From Sulfolobus sp. UBA167 (lineage in GTDB: Archaea > Thermoproteota > Thermoprotei_A > Sulfolobales > Sulfolobaceae): a DNA stretch of 24,455 nucleotides. The notes beneath the pieces are model-generated. The model did not search any database, was not told the DNA's origin, and saw only the letters and a list, made by a program, of their open reading frames with translations. The position numbers were made by a program, and so were the translations under genes. The stretch is taken from the NCBI GenBank assembly GCA_002495845.1, contig DAHF01000105.1, forward strand, positions 1 through 24,455, given 5' to 3'. Positions 22,030 to 24,455 of the stretch are shown piece after piece (position 1 is the first letter of the stretch; each line of letters opens with the position of its first letter).

Positions 22030-23146
22030 GGGCTGAGTCTAGGTCAGCTATTAAGTCTTCTTGATCTTCTATTCCGACTGATAGACGCAGAAGGGAGTCT
22101 TTAATCCCTATCGCTTTCCTTTCCTCTGGGGATAAAGTGCGGTGGCTCATTGAAGGAGGATGTGAGATGAGCGAGTTCACCCCGCCTAGGCTCTGAGCTG
22201 CGATTATCACCTTTAGGGACTTCATCACTTTTAGTGCATCTTCTGCAGAGCCCTTAACGTCAAAGCTTACAACACCTCCGAATCCTCTCAGCAATCTAGA
22301 GGCTATTCTAAAATCCTCATGGGACTTCAGTCCAGGGTAGTAGACCTTGGAAACCTTGGGATGGTCTTCAAGGAACTCAGCTATTGCTAATGCATTTCTA
22401 TTTATTACGTCCATTCTAATCTTAAGAGTCTTCATTCCTCTGATAGTTAGGTAAGCAGTATTGGGGTCCATAGATGTGCCCATAGTTCTCCTCATAAGGT
22501 CAACTTTAGTCATGACTTCTCGCGGCCCTGCCGCAAGACCTGCTATAACATCGTTGTGACCGGATATGAACTTAGATCCGCTCTCTATAACTATATCTGC
22601 ATTAAGCTTTATTGGCTTCATATTAATTGGAGAAGCAAAAGTGTTGTCAACTATTAATGAACCTCCCTTCTCCTTTGTGACTTTTGAGATTTCCTCGACG
22701 TCAAGAACTCTCAAGAGGGGATTAGTTATGCTCTCCAGGAATACGACGTCTACTTCCTTAAGGGAATTGATCTTATCTAAGAGGGACGACGAGCCTACGT
22801 CCGAGACCTTAACGTTGACCCCCCACCCCTTTAAGAAGTCGTTGAAGAACCTGAAAGACCTACCGAACATGTCTTTATGTATTACCACAGTTTTACCCGG
22901 CGAGACGTAGTGAAACATAGTAGTGGAGATAGCCCCCATACCTGACGAAAATGAGACCCCCATCTCAGCCTCTTCCAATTGAGCTATCTTACGGGATAAT
23001 TCGCAAACGGTAGGGTTAGCCTCCCGTGAATACCTGTATCTTTCTCCCTCAGGGAACTCAAACGCTACGGTTTGATAAATCGGAGTTGTAATTGCGCCGG
23101 TTTTTTCATCGATCTTTTCGTTCACGGATTCAGTTGAGTCATTCAA
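22013..23146 (-). CDS. cystathionine gamma-synthase / Met-Cys PLP-dependent enzyme
   Basis: A Cys/Met-metabolism PLP enzyme, about 377 residues, that most likely joins cysteine (or sulfide) to an activated homoserine on the way to methionine. The Schiff-base lysine is Lys192 in ESGSKFISGH, the ring-nitrogen Asp167 is in IVDNTFAS, and YRYSREANPT near residue 40 and the C-terminal LRLSVGIE are typical. The Tyr of the usual D-x-YGGT motif is Phe94 here (DMFGRSFRFF). I favour the TTG at 23146 because GGAGGTG stands nine bases upstream; a TTG at 23164 would add six residues. Either start overlaps the end of the homoserine kinase gene. Lyase activity is an alternative function. Confidence 0.85.
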   Translation of the reverse strand: MNDSTESVNEKIDEKTGAITTPIYQTVAFEFPEGERYRYSREANPTVCELSRKIAQLEEAEMGVSFSSGMGAISTTMFHYVSPGKTVVIHKDMFGRSFRFFNDFLKGWGVNVKVSDVGSSSLLDKINSLKEVDVVFLESITNPLLRVLDVEEISKVTKEKGGSLIVDNTFASPINMKPIKLNADIVIESGSKFISGHNDVIAGLAAGPREVMTKVDLMRRTMGTSMDPNTAYLTIRGMKTLKIRMDVINRNALAIAEFLEDHPKVSKVYYPGLKSHEDFRIASRLLRGFGGVVSFDVKGSAEDALKVMKSLKVIIAAQSLGGVNSLISHPPSMSHRTLSPEERKAIGIKDSLLRLSVGIEDQEDLIADLDSALKALS

Positions 23147-24068
23147 CCCTGACACCACCTCCAATTTTGGCTTCCTTTACGTTTACTGAATAACCCATTG
23201 ACTCCATTAGTTTTCTTCCTTCACTCTCGATTAGATTTACGTCAGTTTCGCCATCTGTGAAGACAATTATGGAAGGCCCTGCTCCGCTTACACATGATCC
23301 TATCGCATTCCCAGATAACGCGATCTCCTTTAGCTTAGGGTAATATGGAAACATCGGAAGTCTAGCTTTTTCTACTATTTCATCGTTCAAACCTTGTCTA
23401 ATGAGGTCTCTGTCTCCCCTCTCTAGCCCTAGGACAAGGGAAAATCCATACCTCATGTTCTTTACGTAGCTTGCAGTTTCTACCATCTTGGGGACGAGTT
23501 CCCTTGCTTTTTTAGTCTTGTCGTTTGATGCAACAGACGGAATAAAAAGGATGAACTTCAGGTCACTGTAGTTTACCTTAAGGTTTACAGTTCTCTCCCC
23601 GAGAACTGCAACGAAACCTCCGAATATGCTTGCGGCTACATTATCTGGGTGAGGGGAGCCAGCGACTGCACCTTCTCCCAACATAGAGTACTTAACCATG
23701 GAGTCCTTAGTTAAATCCAGAGAAAGTAAGGAATTAACAGACGCAACTGCTGCAGCAGCAGAGGCTCCGCTACTCCCTAGCCCCAGCCCTGCCGGTACAC
23801 CTTTCCTGATTTTCAAAGTTATCCCTTCTTTAATCCCGTAGTCCTTCATGAGTGAGACTATCGCAAAGCCTGCAGAGTTCCTCAAGGGATCCTCTGGTAT
23901 CGTCTCATGATTTCCTACCATGCTAACTTTGACTCCATCTGAGGATATGCAAGCTTCTACTTCATCAAAGAAAGCGTCGTGAGCAACTGAAAGTATGTCG
24001 AATCCAGACCCCAAGTTTGCCGAGCTCGAAAACGCAAAGGATTTCCTGCAGTCCACGAAAGAGTACAT
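23139..24068 (-). CDS. thrB: homoserine kinase (GHMP family)
   Basis: Phosphorylates homoserine to O-phosphohomoserine, the threonine precursor. 309 residues, usual length. Substrate motif FSSSANLGSGFD at 13-24, GHMP ATP loop VPAGLGLGSSGASAAAA at 91-107, and the C-terminal glycine motif SGAGPSIIVF near residue 265 are all present. The ATG at 24068 is 12 bases after the stop of the unknown 115-residue gene. Its stop codon overlaps the start of the metB-like gene, so kinase and PLP enzyme are translationally coupled, which suggests they share homoserine or O-phosphohomoserine. Confidence 0.93.
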   Translation of the reverse strand: MYSFVDCRKSFAFSSSANLGSGFDILSVAHDAFFDEVEACISSDGVKVSMVGNHETIPEDPLRNSAGFAIVSLMKDYGIKEGITLKIRKGVPAGLGLGSSGASAAAAVASVNSLLSLDLTKDSMVKYSMLGEGAVAGSPHPDNVAASIFGGFVAVLGERTVNLKVNYSDLKFILFIPSVASNDKTKKARELVPKMVETASYVKNMRYGFSLVLGLERGDRDLIRQGLNDEIVEKARLPMFPYYPKLKEIALSGNAIGSCVSGAGPSIIVFTDGETDVNLIESEGRKLMESMGYSVNVKEAKIGGGVRVE

Positions 24069-24080
24069 GTTACCAGTAAT

Positions 24081-24428
24081 TTAAGTGCTCTTGTCCACCT
24101 TGAATGACTTTATCATCCTTTTTCCGAGCTCACTTATTGCTATGACAAAAAGGGATTCCGTGTCTACTACGTCCCCTGATTGTACGTAAGGAGATGCCCC
24201 CGTCACTTTAGCCCTGCCCAGAAACCGCGAAGCTAATGACCTATACCTCAGTTTGACTGATGGATTTTCGACATACTTCGAAAGGGATACCCAATCATCG
24301 TAGCCTATTTCTGCGCCGTGTCCGTTTGTCAGTATGTTCCTCTTTATCTCTAGATCAAAGTCCTCCGGTACCTTGCTCAGGGAGCTTATTATTAACACAT
24401 CGCCGATCCTCTTTTCCAGCATCTTCAT
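24081..24428 (-). CDS. hypothetical protein, about 115 aa, first gene seen of the thrB operon
   Basis: I do not recognise this protein. It has a short hydrophobic N-terminal strand (VLIISSL), a mixed alpha/beta pattern and several Asp/Gly turns; no metal or catalytic motif is seen. The ATG at 24428 overlaps a TGA in another frame (ATGA), and the ten codons before that TGA are open to the window edge, as expected if an upstream gene ends there. However, the reading frame of this protein is also open to the edge (YYPLGSLPA before Met), so it could be the C-terminal part of a longer protein. It is followed after 12 bases by thrB. Confidence 0.55.
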   Translation of the reverse strand: MKMLEKRIGDVLIISSLSKVPEDFDLEIKRNILTNGHGAEIGYDDWVSLSKYVENPSVKLRYRSLASRFLGRAKVTGASPYVQSGDVVDTESLFVIAISELGKRMIKSFKVDKST

Positions 24429-24455
24429 GGCGGGCAGGCTTCCAAGAGGATAGTA

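Overview
The window comes from a thermoacidophilic crenarchaeon, most likely a member of the Sulfolobales. The evidence is the gene content: archaeal/eukaryotic-type translation and ribosome-assembly factors (aIF2-beta, aIF1A, NMD3, Rio1, Pno1/Dim2-like KH protein), enzymes typical of the Sulfolobales 3-hydroxypropionate/4-hydroxybutyrate carbon cycle (3-hydroxyacyl-CoA dehydrogenase, acetoacetyl-CoA thiolase), an archaeal TadA/TadC secretion pair, TATA boxes about 25 bases ahead of many start codons (leaderless mRNAs), and AGGTGATC-like Shine-Dalgarno sites inside operons. I cannot name the species from the sequence alone.

Left part (1-8460). A decayed coding remnant at the very edge is followed by an AT-rich orphan gene (minus strand), a UspA-type stress protein, a two-gene ABC exporter whose permease seems to start at ATT, an unlisted 45-residue zinc-ribbon gene (3643-3780, minus), a two-domain 3-hydroxyacyl-CoA dehydrogenase, an MscS channel, a UbiB/ABC1 kinase-like membrane protein, and a convergent Hsp20 gene. 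A noncoding gap (8092-8460) holds a tRNA-3'-end-like scrap and a perfect 9-bp hairpin.

Middle part (8461-15311, minus strand). This is one tightly packed gene string read right to left: aIF2-beta, DUF424, NMD3, RNase HII, a DRG-like TGS protein with a destroyed GTP-binding loop, a TadC-like membrane protein and a TadA/VirB11-like ATPase. RNase HII has no canonical start codon: its catalytic N-terminus is only recovered by starting at ACG, ATC or ATA. A filament or secretion motor sitting at the end of a translation/RNA operon with no pilin next to it is the most intriguing arrangement here.

Right part (15356-24455). Diverging from the operon are a tRNA methylthiotransferase (MtaB type) and an acetyl-CoA acetyltransferase. 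After an AT-rich 520-base gap comes a ribosome-assembly operon, aIF1A - Rio1 - Pno1/KH, with a 65-base overlap and a perfect Shine-Dalgarno buried inside rio1. Facing it is a predicted PD-(D/E)XK nuclease. A 685-base gene-free stretch contains a 14-base perfect palindrome with a TATA core. Then come two overlapping unknown genes, the second a C2H2 zinc finger, and a minus-strand amino-acid operon: an unrecognised 115-residue protein, homoserine kinase, and a cystathionine gamma-synthase-family enzyme.

Three convergent gene pairs overlap at their 3' ends (ubiB/hsp20, pno1/nuclease, zinc finger/metB), so gene packing is very tight apart from the few long AT-rich gaps.
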